Part shown: positions 43,414 through 51,736 of the stretch, in pieces
Position numbering within the stretch: position 1 is the stretch's first letter
Layout of the letters: every line of letters begins with the position of its first letter
Assembly: GCF_900099835.1 (NCBI RefSeq)
Contig: NZ_FNKP01000002.1
Location: 806,001-870,000, forward strand
Reading direction: 5' to 3'
DNA from: Paraburkholderia fungorum
Lineage (GTDB): Bacteria > Pseudomonadota > Gammaproteobacteria > Burkholderiales > Burkholderiaceae
DNA length: 64,000 nt
The notes under the pieces: model-generated
Database searches by the model: none
The model's input: only the letters and a program-made list of their open reading frames with translations
Told to the model about the DNA's origin: nothing
Position numbers and translations under genes: made by a program

Positions 43414-44046
43414 GTCCTTATCCTGAAGGTGGCGGTTGAATCGAAAAACAAAAAAGACGGCCGGGCGACGCCATCGCCAGCAAAGGCGATCGCGTGGATC
43501 GGTTGGTCAGAAGCGGAAACGGAGTGGGCTGCGACGTGCCCGTGTGTGCCGGTGGCGATCAGCCGGTTCGGGCGAAACGGCGTGATGGCCGGATGTCTGG
43601 AGTGGTGGTGTTGAAGCTTTGCGATGCGCGGTCGCCTGGCGAGGCGCGGCGTTCGCGAGTCACGCGGCGGACGTCAACGGGCAGGGATTGATACGGCATC
43701 GTGAGCGCCATGCGTTGTCTCCGTGAACGGGCAGCGCCGATATGGGTTCGGCGTCTACAGTCCATCATGTTATATGTCATCCTATCTCTTTCTCATTGTT
43801 ACATTCGCGTTGCTTTCAGCGTAAGCCATGTAAACCCGTAAATTGCTGCTTGTTTAAGCGATATTGATGCGAGACGAGTAGGTTTTGAAAGTGTTTGTTA
43901 TAGGACAACGTATCTCAGAGATGCGGCTGTAATTGAGCGGCTTCTGAATCCATCCAAATGTCAGATAGGTCCCAAATGGAATCGTGTCGTTAATTCGCAG
44001 AAGATCCGTGGGCCGCCTTCAACCGAACCACTCAAGGATCCCCGAC
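43414..44046. promoter_or_regulatory. Divergent control region, polygalacturonase / amidohydrolase
   Basis: About 630 bases. The half near 43750-43990 is clearly AT-rich and should hold promoters for both genes. It contains GTTATAGGACAAC (near 43896) and a related TATGTCATCCTAT (near 43772) in opposite orientation, a loose pair that could be regulator sites. The frames at 43429-43780 look non-coding (Arg-rich, no ribosome sites). Confidence 0.4.
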
Positions 44047-45438
44047 GTGAACAGCCTGATTCGTGCCGACCATGTTTTGCCCATGACCGACGACAATGCC
44101 GTGATCGTCGACGGCGCGGTGGTAATCGACGCGAGCGGGCGGATCGCCGCAATCGGCGATGCGCGCGAACTGATCTCGCGCTATCCGGCACTGCCGGTGC
44201 GCCATCTGAAAGACCGCCTGTTGATGCCCGGCCTGATCAATACCCATTGCCATTCGGGATTGCTGCGCGGCACCGCTGAAGGACTGCCGGTGTGGGACTG
44301 GTTGCAGCAATTCATCGATCCGATGCACCGCGTGCTCAATGCAGAAGAAGCGGAAGCGGCCTCCTGGTTGTGCTACGCCGAAGCGCTGTTGTCCGGCACG
44401 ACCACGATCGTGGATATGTGGCGCTTCATGGACGGCAGCGCTCGCGCGGCAACTGGATTGGGTATTCGCGCGGTCCTCGCTCCTTATGTTGCCGAGCATC
44501 CCGAGCACGATTACTTCGAAACGCTCGATATCAACGAGAAGCTGATCGAGCGCTGGCATGGTCGTGCCGATGGACGCATTAGCGTATGGGTCGGCCTCGA
44601 ACATATGTTCTATGCCGTGCCGCAAGCGTGGCAACGCGCGGTTGCAATGAGTCGCACGCATGGCGTCGGTTTGCATACGCACAGTAACGAAAGCCGCTTC
44701 GATGTCGATGCAACGCAAAAGCGCTATGGTGTGCGGCCCATTCAGGCGCTGGAAAAATTCGGTTTGCTGGACGCGCACAAAGTCATGCTCGCGCATTGCG
44801 TCTGGCTCTCCGACGACGAAATCACGATTCTCGCGGACCGCAATGTCGGCGTTGCACACAATCCCGTCAGCAATATGAAGCTTGCGAGCGGCGCGGCGCC
44901 GGTCGAGAAGTTACTGGCAGCAGGTATTTGCGTCGGCCTGGGGACGGACGGAGAGAAAGAGAATAACAACCTCGATATGTTCGAGGAAATGAAGGTCGCG
45001 TCGTTGCTCGCGAAGGCGACGGGTCTCGACGCGGCAGCACTCGATGCCTGGTCCGTCTGCCGGATGGCGACCGCGACGGGCGCACGCGCGATCGGATTGT
45101 CGAACGACGTGGGTACGCTCGAAGTCGGCAAATGCGCGGACATGATCGCCGTGCGCACCGACACGCCGCGTATGACGCCGCTATTGACGGGGCGGTATAT
45201 GAACCTGCATCACAATCTGGTTCACGCGGTGCAGGGTGGCGATGTCGACATGACGATCGTGAATGGCCGCACGGTGGTGGAAAATGGGCGACTGGTCAAC
45301 GGCGATTTGCGGGAGTTGATTGCGCGCGTGAATACGCTGGTTCCCGGATTGTTCGAGCGTCGCGCTCGCTGGCTCGACAGCAATGGTGCGATTACCAAAC
45401 GTGGCGCGGAGAACTCGCTGCTCGATGCGCTTAGCTAA
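44047..45438 (+). CDS. Amidohydrolase-family deaminase/hydrolase (TRZ/ATZ-like)
   Basis: A 463-aa metal-dependent hydrolase of the ATZ/TRZ/MTA-SAH-deaminase subgroup, acting on a C-N bond of a purine-, triazine- or similar substrate. The metal motif is NTHCHSG (His67, His69). Further ligands are His in LHTHSNES and LAHCVWLS, and Asp in GLGTDGEKENNN. The start is GTG at 44047 with AAGGATC eight bases upstream; the frame extends 63 bases further but is not family-like. No transporter or partner enzyme adjoins it, so the substrate is open. A LysR gene converges downstream. Confidence 0.85.
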   Translation: MNSLIRADHVLPMTDDNAVIVDGAVVIDASGRIAAIGDARELISRYPALPVRHLKDRLLMPGLINTHCHSGLLRGTAEGLPVWDWLQQFIDPMHRVLNAEEAEAASWLCYAEALLSGTTTIVDMWRFMDGSARAATGLGIRAVLAPYVAEHPEHDYFETLDINEKLIERWHGRADGRISVWVGLEHMFYAVPQAWQRAVAMSRTHGVGLHTHSNESRFDVDATQKRYGVRPIQALEKFGLLDAHKVMLAHCVWLSDDEITILADRNVGVAHNPVSNMKLASGAAPVEKLLAAGICVGLGTDGEKENNNLDMFEEMKVASLLAKATGLDAAALDAWSVCRMATATGARAIGLSNDVGTLEVGKCADMIAVRTDTPRMTPLLTGRYMNLHHNLVHAVQGGDVDMTIVNGRTVVENGRLVNGDLRELIARVNTLVPGLFERRARWLDSNGAITKRGAENSLLDALS

Positions 45439-45479
45439 GTATTGATTGCCTCGAGCGCGAGGCGCGCAAATGAGCCCGC

Positions 45480-46376
45480 CTAATCGCCGATTTCATTGCG
45501 GCTCAATTCAGAGCGCAGGCACATCGCGGCTTGTCCCGACTGCTGTTGTGTCGACCAGATCAGATCGATTCCCACCGCCCATTCTGTGAATGGATAAGCA
45601 GCGAGTTTGAGTTCCACCAGTTCGCCGGATTCAAGCTCGCTGCGGATCATCCGCTTCGGAACGGATGCCCATCCCAAACCGTCCCTGATCATGTCGAGAA
45701 GTGCCGTATAGCTCCTGACGTTCCACGAGCGAGGTGACTTCAGGTACTCGCCGGTCGGCAGCTTTCGGCCGTGCGGCGTCACGACAATCTGCCGATGATC
45801 GTTCAATGCCGCAAACGACACCTCCGGCATCGTCGCCAGTACGTGATCGTGTCGAACCGCGTTGGTGAAAATAAGCTTGCCGAGCCGGCAGAAAGCGATC
45901 TGCTTCGGGTACTCGGCCTGAGCGAACATGAGTCCGAGATTGACGTCGCCGGCTACCGTCAGTTGAAGAATATCTTCGTGCGACGGCTGGCGCATATCGA
46001 GTTCGACATCGGGAAATGCCGCTTCGAACCTGCGCAATGCGGGCGACACGGCTGCATAGGGAATGGCATCGTCGAATGCCAAAGCGAGCTTCGTTTCCAC
46101 TCGCGCGCCGAGCTGATTCGCACGGTCCTGCAATGCCCCGCAGTGCGCGACCACGGCTTCGGCTTCGCGCAACATCGCGCGGCCTTCTTCGGTGAGTGTG
46201 GGGTAGCGGCCGCTGCGATCGAACAGCGTTACACCGAGATCGATCTCGAGATTGATGACAGCGGTGCTGATTGCCGATTGCGCCTTGCCGAGCTTTCGCG
46301 CCGCGCCCGAAAACGAGCGTTCATGCGCGGCACAGACGAATGCCTCCAGTTGCTCGAGAGAAAAACGTGAAGACAT
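45480..46376 (-). CDS. LysR-family regulator
   Basis: A 298-aa LTTR with helix-turn-helix at ~5-62 (LEQLEAFVCAAHERSFSGAARKLGKAQSAISTAV, LFDRSGRYPTLTEEG) and an effector domain from ~90. It is convergent with the amidohydrolase gene (41-bp gap) and lies 86 bp after the deoR gene on the same strand. The target is unknown. Confidence 0.9.
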   Translation of the reverse strand: MSSRFSLEQLEAFVCAAHERSFSGAARKLGKAQSAISTAVINLEIDLGVTLFDRSGRYPTLTEEGRAMLREAEAVVAHCGALQDRANQLGARVETKLALAFDDAIPYAAVSPALRRFEAAFPDVELDMRQPSHEDILQLTVAGDVNLGLMFAQAEYPKQIAFCRLGKLIFTNAVRHDHVLATMPEVSFAALNDHRQIVVTPHGRKLPTGEYLKSPRSWNVRSYTALLDMIRDGLGWASVPKRMIRSELESGELVELKLAAYPFTEWAVGIDLIWSTQQQSGQAAMCLRSELSRNEIGD

Positions 46377-46462
46377 TTAAAACGTCCTGATTCTGGAGAG
46401 TTTCTGATTTTACGTCTCCAGAAATCAGGCAGATCACGCGCACGTGCTGATACGCAAATAAT

Positions 46463-47230
46463 TCACGCGTAAATAATGTTCGTGCCGTTCCCGGTGATCC
46501 AGTTGGCGAATTCGTCGCTGAGCCCTTCGTCGGTGACGAGGTAGTCGACGCGGTCCATCGCACCGAACGTCGCGAACTCGCGCTTGCCGAATTTTTGCGA
46601 ATCGGCAAGCAGGTACACAGTTTTGGCCGCGTCGATCATCGCGCGCTTCACGTGAATATCGATGAAATCAGGGTATGAAATGCCCGACTCCATCGACACG
46701 CCGCCCGCCGCGAGAAAGAGTTTGTCGACGAACATGCCTTCAAAAAAGGTCGATGCCTTTTCGCCCGAAACGGCAATCGTCTCGGCTTTGAAGATACCGC
46801 CCGTCAACATCACGCGATTGGTCGGTTCGGCGCCGAGCAGGATGGCGATATTGAGCGCGTTGGTCACGATGCGCAGGTTCTGCCGGTCGAGCAGGTTCTT
46901 CGCGAGTTCGGTGGTGGTTGCGCCGCAATCGAGAATGACCGAATCGCCGTTCTCGATCAGGCTCGCAGCCTTGCGACCGATCAGCGCCTTTTCCGGACTC
47001 GTTGGCAGAACGTTCGAGCCGAACGTGCGGCGGGTGGAATCGGACTGGGTGGTTTTCAAACGCACGTTACCGTGCACGCGCTCCACGCGTCCTTCTTTTT
47101 GCAACTCGTCGATGTCCTTGCGGATGGTCGGCATGGAGACGCCGAATTCGCTGGAAAGCTCCGAAAGCTTTACCAGTTTCAGCGATTGCACCCGTTCGAA
47201 GATTTTTTCTGTTCTGGTCCGTTGATCCAT
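46463..47230 (-). CDS. DeoR/GlpR-family sugar regulator
   Basis: A 255-aa DeoR-type repressor. The winged helix is at ~5-60 (RTEKIFERVQSLKLVKLSELSSEFGVSMPTIRKDIDELQKEGRVERVHG). The sugar-phosphate-isomerase-like domain includes DSVILDCGATTTELAKNL and KLFLAAGGVSMESGISYPD. Such regulators sense phosphorylated sugars. It faces the transketolase-to-kinase operon across 178 bp holding a CTTTCGAAAG palindrome, so it probably represses that operon and itself. Confidence 0.92.
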   Translation of the reverse strand: MDQRTRTEKIFERVQSLKLVKLSELSSEFGVSMPTIRKDIDELQKEGRVERVHGNVRLKTTQSDSTRRTFGSNVLPTSPEKALIGRKAASLIENGDSVILDCGATTTELAKNLLDRQNLRIVTNALNIAILLGAEPTNRVMLTGGIFKAETIAVSGEKASTFFEGMFVDKLFLAAGGVSMESGISYPDFIDIHVKRAMIDAAKTVYLLADSQKFGKREFATFGAMDRVDYLVTDEGLSDEFANWITGNGTNIIYA

Positions 47231-47347
47231 TTTCGCTTTCCTTGCGAACTGCCGGCCGGCGTCGCTACTACAGGACGTATTGTGCCTGATTCCACCAGCC
47301 GGAAGCTGTCGTTAGGTGTTTTCCCTCTTTCCGTCGTTTTCCTTTTG

Positions 47348-47363
47348 ACTTTCGAAAGAAAGT
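47348..47363. promoter_or_regulatory. Candidate DeoR operator
   Basis: ACTTTCGAAAGAAAGT contains the arms ACTTTC/GAAAGT and a perfect CTTTCGAAAG core, about 45 bp upstream of the transketolase start. TTTCG/GAAAG elements are common in DeoR-family sites. A further TTTCCGTCGTTTTCC stretch lies just upstream. Confidence 0.5.
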
Positions 47364-47408
47364 AACAGAAACTTAAAGCCAAGAAAACAGGAAGTACAGG
47401 AGCAGGGA

Positions 47409-48263
47409 ATGGAAAACCCCTTCAAGCAGACCGGCGTCCCTTTGCACCGGCGGGCGCAGGAAATCCGTAAGAAGATATGCGTGATGAATTCCGCGGCAAA
47501 AAGCGGCCATACGGGCGGCGACATGTCGGAAGCGGACATTCTCGCGGCGCTGTATTTCCACGTTCTCCGCTATGAGACCCAAGCTGACCGCACGGTCCGC
47601 TGGCACGACGAATTCATTCTGAGCAAAGGTCATGGCGTGGGCGGTCTGTATGCGTGCTTCGCCGAACTAGGCTGGCTCGCGGACGAAGAACTGCTGACCT
47701 ACCTGAAGGACGATTCGCGGCTCCCCGGCCACCCCGTCAAGCAGAAATTGCCTACCTGGGTGACCGTCAACACGGGCGGTCTCGGTCATGGGCTGCCCAT
47801 CGCCGCCGGTCTCGCGATGGCCAAACAGCGCCACGCCGCCGCCACGCAGGGCGACGTCGGCCGCGTGTTCGTGCTGACCGGCGACGGTGAACTCGAAGAG
47901 GGGTCCAACTGGGAAGCCGCGATGGCGGCCGCGCATTTCGAACTGTCGAACCTGGTGGTGATCGTCGACCGCAACCGACTGCAACTCGCCGATTTCACGC
48001 ACAACATCATGGACCTCGATCCGCTCGACGAAAAATTCCGGGCTTTCGGTTTCGAGGTGCACGACGTCAATGGAAACCAGCCGGACGCTGTTTGGAAACT
48101 AATAGAAAGTCTGGATAGCTCAAACGGAAAACCGAAAGTGCTGATTGCTCACACGATCAAAGGCCGCGGCGTGTCGTTCATGGAGAACGTGCCGGCATGG
48201 CACCACAAATTCCCCGATGAGGATCAACTCAAACAGGCGTTGAAGGAGCTGGATCATGCGTGA
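47409..48263 (+). CDS. Transketolase, N-terminal subunit (apulose-4-phosphate transketolase-like)
   Basis: A 284-aa thiamine-diphosphate-binding half of a split transketolase. Visible are SGHTGGDMSEADILAALYF, LSKGHGVGGLYACFAELG and the ThDP/Mg motif GDGELEEGSNWEAAMAA (~residue 155-171). Split transketolases act on specialised ketose phosphates; the characterised AptA/AptB pair moves two carbons from apulose 4-phosphate to glyceraldehyde 3-phosphate. It overlaps the next gene by 8 bp. First gene of the plus-strand cluster, with the DeoR gene divergent. The apulose assignment is inference from kinase, transporter and dehydrogenase neighbours. Confidence 0.88.
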   Translation: MENPFKQTGVPLHRRAQEIRKKICVMNSAAKSGHTGGDMSEADILAALYFHVLRYETQADRTVRWHDEFILSKGHGVGGLYACFAELGWLADEELLTYLKDDSRLPGHPVKQKLPTWVTVNTGGLGHGLPIAAGLAMAKQRHAAATQGDVGRVFVLTGDGELEEGSNWEAAMAAAHFELSNLVVIVDRNRLQLADFTHNIMDLDPLDEKFRAFGFEVHDVNGNQPDAVWKLIESLDSSNGKPKVLIAHTIKGRGVSFMENVPAWHHKFPDEDQLKQALKELDHA

Positions 48264-49200
48264 GTACGGTGACTTGCGAGACGGAGCAGTGAATGCGCTC
48301 GGCCGGCTCACGGCTGCCGGTCAGGACATCATCGTGATGGTGGCCGACTCGACCTCCACGTCGAAAATCGGCTCGTTCCTGGACAAGTATCCGGAGCGCG
48401 TGATCAACGTGGGCATTGCCGAACAGAACATGGTCGGCATGGCTGCCGGACTCGCACTTGGCGGGCATGTCGTTTTCACGGCTAACGCTGCGCCTTTTCT
48501 GATCGGCCGCGCGAACGAGCAGGTCAAGAACGACATCTGCTACAGCGCAACGAACGTGAAGATGCTCGGCCTCAATGCCGGTGTCGCGTATGGTCCGCTC
48601 GCGTCGACGCATCACGCAATCGACGATATCTCGGTGATGAGCGGCTTCGGCAACGTGCAGATTTTCGCGCCATGCGACGAAGTGGAAACGTCGCAGATGA
48701 TCGACTACGCGGCGTCGATCGACGGACCGGTTTATATCCGTCTCGACAACGCAAAGTTTCCGATTGTTCACGACGCGCAATACCGCTTCAAGCCGGGCCG
48801 TCCTGATGTGCTGATCGAAGGCAATCGGGTTGCGGTGATCGCGTTGGGCTCGGTAGTCGGCGAAGCGCTGGAAGCGTGTGAATCCATACAGAAGCAGGAT
48901 GGCATCAATGCGACGCTCGTCAATCTGTCGTCGCTGCGGCCGCTGGATCAGGACGCGCTGGCCGCGATCATCGAGCGGCACGATGCCATCGTCACCGTCG
49001 AAGAACACTCGCTGCACGGCGGCATTGGCGCGACGGTCGCGGTGCTGATGGCGAAGCGTCAGATCGCGCGGCCGCTGACCATGCTCGGTATTACCGAAGG
49101 CGAATTCGCCCATTACGGTACGCGCAAAGGCATTCGCCGCCATTACGGAATTGACGCAGCAGGGATTGCCGACAGCGTGCGCGCTTACTGCTCGAAGTGA
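48256..49200 (+). CDS. Transketolase, C-terminal subunit
   Basis: A 314-aa partner subunit supplying the pyrimidine-binding and C-terminal domains. It shows RVINVGIAEQNMVGMAAGLALGG with the catalytic Glu that activates ThDP, then TANAAPFLIGRANEQVK, AYGPLASTHHAIDDISVM, and a C-terminal VTVEEHSLHGGIGATVA. Start and previous stop overlap by 8 bp, so both halves are made together. It should form the active heterotetramer with the N-terminal subunit. Confidence 0.9.
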   Translation: MREYGDLRDGAVNALGRLTAAGQDIIVMVADSTSTSKIGSFLDKYPERVINVGIAEQNMVGMAAGLALGGHVVFTANAAPFLIGRANEQVKNDICYSATNVKMLGLNAGVAYGPLASTHHAIDDISVMSGFGNVQIFAPCDEVETSQMIDYAASIDGPVYIRLDNAKFPIVHDAQYRFKPGRPDVLIEGNRVAVIALGSVVGEALEACESIQKQDGINATLVNLSSLRPLDQDALAAIIERHDAIVTVEEHSLHGGIGATVAVLMAKRQIARPLTMLGITEGEFAHYGTRKGIRRHYGIDAAGIADSVRAYCSK

Positions 49201-49231
49201 AACATTAAGCACAAGATCAAGGAGACAGAAG

Positions 49232-50029
49232 ATGGGAATTCAGTACGACGTGTCGCTGCGCCACGGTGTCGATTTCGACTTTCGCCTCGACGGCAAGGTC
49301 GCGGTCGTCACCGGCGGGCTCGGCGGCATTGCCATGGCGACCAACGCGGCGCTGATTAAGAAGGGTGCGCGTGTCGCCATTCTTTATCCCCGTTTTGAAG
49401 AGGCGCGTGTTCCTGCCGCGATCGAAGAACTGGGTTCCTCCAATGCCGCCGCTTTCGCGTGCGATGTCGCTAACGAAGCCGAAGTCGAAGCCGCGATCAA
49501 AGCCGCCCACGAACATTTCGGCGACCTGCATCTGCTCGTGAATGCCGCCGGCTGCATCACGCTGACGCCTGCGGAGAACATCGGATTCGACGAATGGCAG
49601 CGGCAGATCGGCGTGAATCTCACCGGTCCGTTTCTGTGCTCCAAACATTTCGCGCGTCACGTTCTGGCGAGCGGACACGGCGGGAAGATCGTCAATATCG
49701 CCTCACAGGCCGCGACGGTCGCCATCGATCAACACTGCGCGTACACGTCGGCTAAAGCCGGATTGATCGGCATGACGAAAGTGCTCGCGAAGGAATGGGC
49801 GGCGCGCGGCATCACCGTCAATACGGTCTCGCCGACGGTCGTGCTGACGCCGATGGGCGCGACGGCATGGGAAGGCGAAAAGGGCGAAGCGATGAAAAAG
49901 CTGATACCTGTAGGCCGTTTCGCGTACACCGACGAAATTGCAGCGGCAATTCTCTTTTTGCTGTCGAACGGCGCCGACATGATTACCGGCGCCGACATCA
50001 TGATCGACGGCGGTTATACGATCTGCTGA
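49232..50029 (+). CDS. SDR-family dehydrogenase (first of two in the cluster)
   Basis: A 265-aa classical short-chain dehydrogenase, probably oxidising a polyol or reducing a ketose. The cofactor motif is VVTGGLGGIAMATNA (~residues 24-38), a variant of TGxxxGxG. NAAG follows at ~95, with catalytic Ser in NIASQAAT and the YTSAK Tyr/Lys pair. The C-terminal GADIMIDGGYTIC is typical. The SD AAGGAGACAG precedes the ATG; the frame open upstream to 49151 is ignored. Related sugar-alcohol dehydrogenases include threitol- and erythrulose-type enzymes. Confidence 0.9.
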   Translation: MGIQYDVSLRHGVDFDFRLDGKVAVVTGGLGGIAMATNAALIKKGARVAILYPRFEEARVPAAIEELGSSNAAAFACDVANEAEVEAAIKAAHEHFGDLHLLVNAAGCITLTPAENIGFDEWQRQIGVNLTGPFLCSKHFARHVLASGHGGKIVNIASQAATVAIDQHCAYTSAKAGLIGMTKVLAKEWAARGITVNTVSPTVVLTPMGATAWEGEKGEAMKKLIPVGRFAYTDEIAAAILFLLSNGADMITGADIMIDGGYTIC

Positions 50030-50087
50030 CCCACTGACAGATCCGGCGGTACCACCCGTAAAAGAAATTCAATCAGGAGACAGGACA

Positions 50088-51029
50088 ATGTGGAAGAAAC
50101 TTGCAGTGGCAGCCGCCGTAACGGCTTCGATCGTCGGCATGCTTGAACCGGCTCAGGCCGCGAGCAAAGGCACGATCGCGATTCTCGTCAACGCACTCGA
50201 CAATCCGTACTACGCGGCCGAGGCCAAAGGCGCGGAGCAGGAGGCGAAGAAACTCGGCTATGACACGATCGTGCTGTCGCACGGCGAGGACGTCAACAAA
50301 CAGAACGAACTGGTCAACCTCGTAATCGGCAAGGGTGTGAAAGGCATCGTGCTCGACAACGCCGATTCGAACAGCAGTGTTGCAACCGTACGTACCGCGC
50401 AGGAGAAAAAAGTACCGGTGGTGCTGATCAATCGCGAGATTCCGAAAGACGGCATCGCAATCGCACAGTTGAGTCACAACAACTTGCAGGCCGGTACTGA
50501 GGTCGCGCAACGCTTCGTCGAAACGATCGGCGAAAAAGGCGAGTATGTCGAATTGACCTGCAATCTGGCGGACAAGAACTGTGTGACGCGCTCGCAGGCA
50601 TTCCACCAGGTGCTGGACCAATATCCCGATCTGAAGATGGTTGCCCGCCAGGATGCGAAGGGCGCACTATTACCCGGCAAGCAGGCGATGGATTCGATTC
50701 TGCAGGAACACCCGCATATCAAGGGCGTGATTTCCGGTAATGGACCGGTCGCGCTGGGCGCGATTGCGTCGCTCGATTCGGCGGGGCGCAAGGACGTGGT
50801 GGTGATGGGTATCGACGGCAGCAACGACGAACGCGACTCGGTACTCGCCGGCAAGCTGAAGGCAACGGTGATGTTGCAGGCGCAGGGCATTGCGATTCAC
50901 GGTGTCGATCTGCTCGACAAGTACATCAAGACCGGCAAGACAGGTGAGCCGGAACGCCAGTTGTTCCGCGGCATTCTGATCACCAAGGACAATGCTTCCA
51001 AAGTGAACGACTTCTATTACACCAAGTAA
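50088..51029 (+). CDS. Ribose-type ABC transporter, periplasmic sugar-binding protein
   Basis: A 313-aa RbsB-family binding protein. The signal peptide (1-24, AQA-A) is followed by GTIAILVNALDNPYYAAEAKGAEQEAKKLGYD, the typical two-lobe opening. VVLINREIPKDG at the hinge and VMGIDGSNDERDSVLAGKLKATVMLQ at the C-lobe also match. It collects a small sugar or polyol for the ATPase and permease encoded just downstream. Ligand identity cannot be read directly. Confidence 0.92.
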   Translation: MWKKLAVAAAVTASIVGMLEPAQAASKGTIAILVNALDNPYYAAEAKGAEQEAKKLGYDTIVLSHGEDVNKQNELVNLVIGKGVKGIVLDNADSNSSVATVRTAQEKKVPVVLINREIPKDGIAIAQLSHNNLQAGTEVAQRFVETIGEKGEYVELTCNLADKNCVTRSQAFHQVLDQYPDLKMVARQDAKGALLPGKQAMDSILQEHPHIKGVISGNGPVALGAIASLDSAGRKDVVVMGIDGSNDERDSVLAGKLKATVMLQAQGIAIHGVDLLDKYIKTGKTGEPERQLFRGILITKDNASKVNDFYYTK

Positions 51030-51097
51030 AACGCGGTGTGCGTGAGCGGGTGCTCGACCACGCACCCGTTTGAAGTTCTGTCTGAAGTGAGGTAGCC

Positions 51098-51736
51098 ATG
51101 GTTCATCCCATCTCCACCGTGCGATCCGTGCTTGCGATCATGGGCGTTGTCATGTCTCTGGGCGCGTGCCACGTCGTGACCGACAAGGAGCTGGCGGATA
51201 TCCGCAGTCAGGGGCAACGTCATGGGCCCGATCCGGCGAAAGTTTTCAACGATCAACTCGTTCCGTACGCGGACAAGAACGCGAAGCCGGCCGCGCAGGT
51301 CATCAGCGCCTTGGGTACGAATTTTGACGACGCGTGCAAGCAGTACGGTTTCCGGCAAAGCAGCGCGTTTCCGTGCAACTTCTGGCTTCGCGTGCAGGGA
51401 AAGGTCACACGTATCGACGATTCGTCGCGTGTGGGCAAAGCCTATGTCGATCTGACGCCGGCTTCCGGCGGCGCGCCAGTGAGCGTGGTTCTGCAAACCG
51501 GGCCAGTGGTGATCGGCACAGGAGTACGCGACGGCTTTCCCGGCATCAAATACAGCGATTTCGACGATCAGACGAAATTCGCCGCGTTCGGCCAGGAGAT
51601 CAACAAGCTCGTCGTGGCGCGCGTACATCAATCGTTGCAACTGAAAGTGGGCGAGAGCGTCGACGTCGCGGCTGTTTACAGCAGCTGGAGCGAGCCGACC
51701 GGCGAGATCCGCGCAATTCCGGTGGCCTGGAAATGA
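51098..51736 (+). CDS. DUF2291 lipoprotein associated with sugar ABC transporter
   Basis: A 212-aa predicted lipoprotein. The lipobox MSLGACHVV places Cys near residue 24. The family (DUF2291) occurs almost only inside ribose-type transporter operons, including those for polyols such as erythritol in rhizobia, and its role is unknown. The body shows TDKELADIRSQGQRHGPDPAKVF, an OB-fold-like strand region LRVQGKVTRIDD and VGESVDVAAVYSSWSE. Its stop overlaps the ATPase start in ATGA, tying it to the transporter. Confidence 0.87.
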   Translation: MVHPISTVRSVLAIMGVVMSLGACHVVTDKELADIRSQGQRHGPDPAKVFNDQLVPYADKNAKPAAQVISALGTNFDDACKQYGFRQSSAFPCNFWLRVQGKVTRIDDSSRVGKAYVDLTPASGGAPVSVVLQTGPVVIGTGVRDGFPGIKYSDFDDQTKFAAFGQEINKLVVARVHQSLQLKVGESVDVAAVYSSWSEPTGEIRAIPVAWK

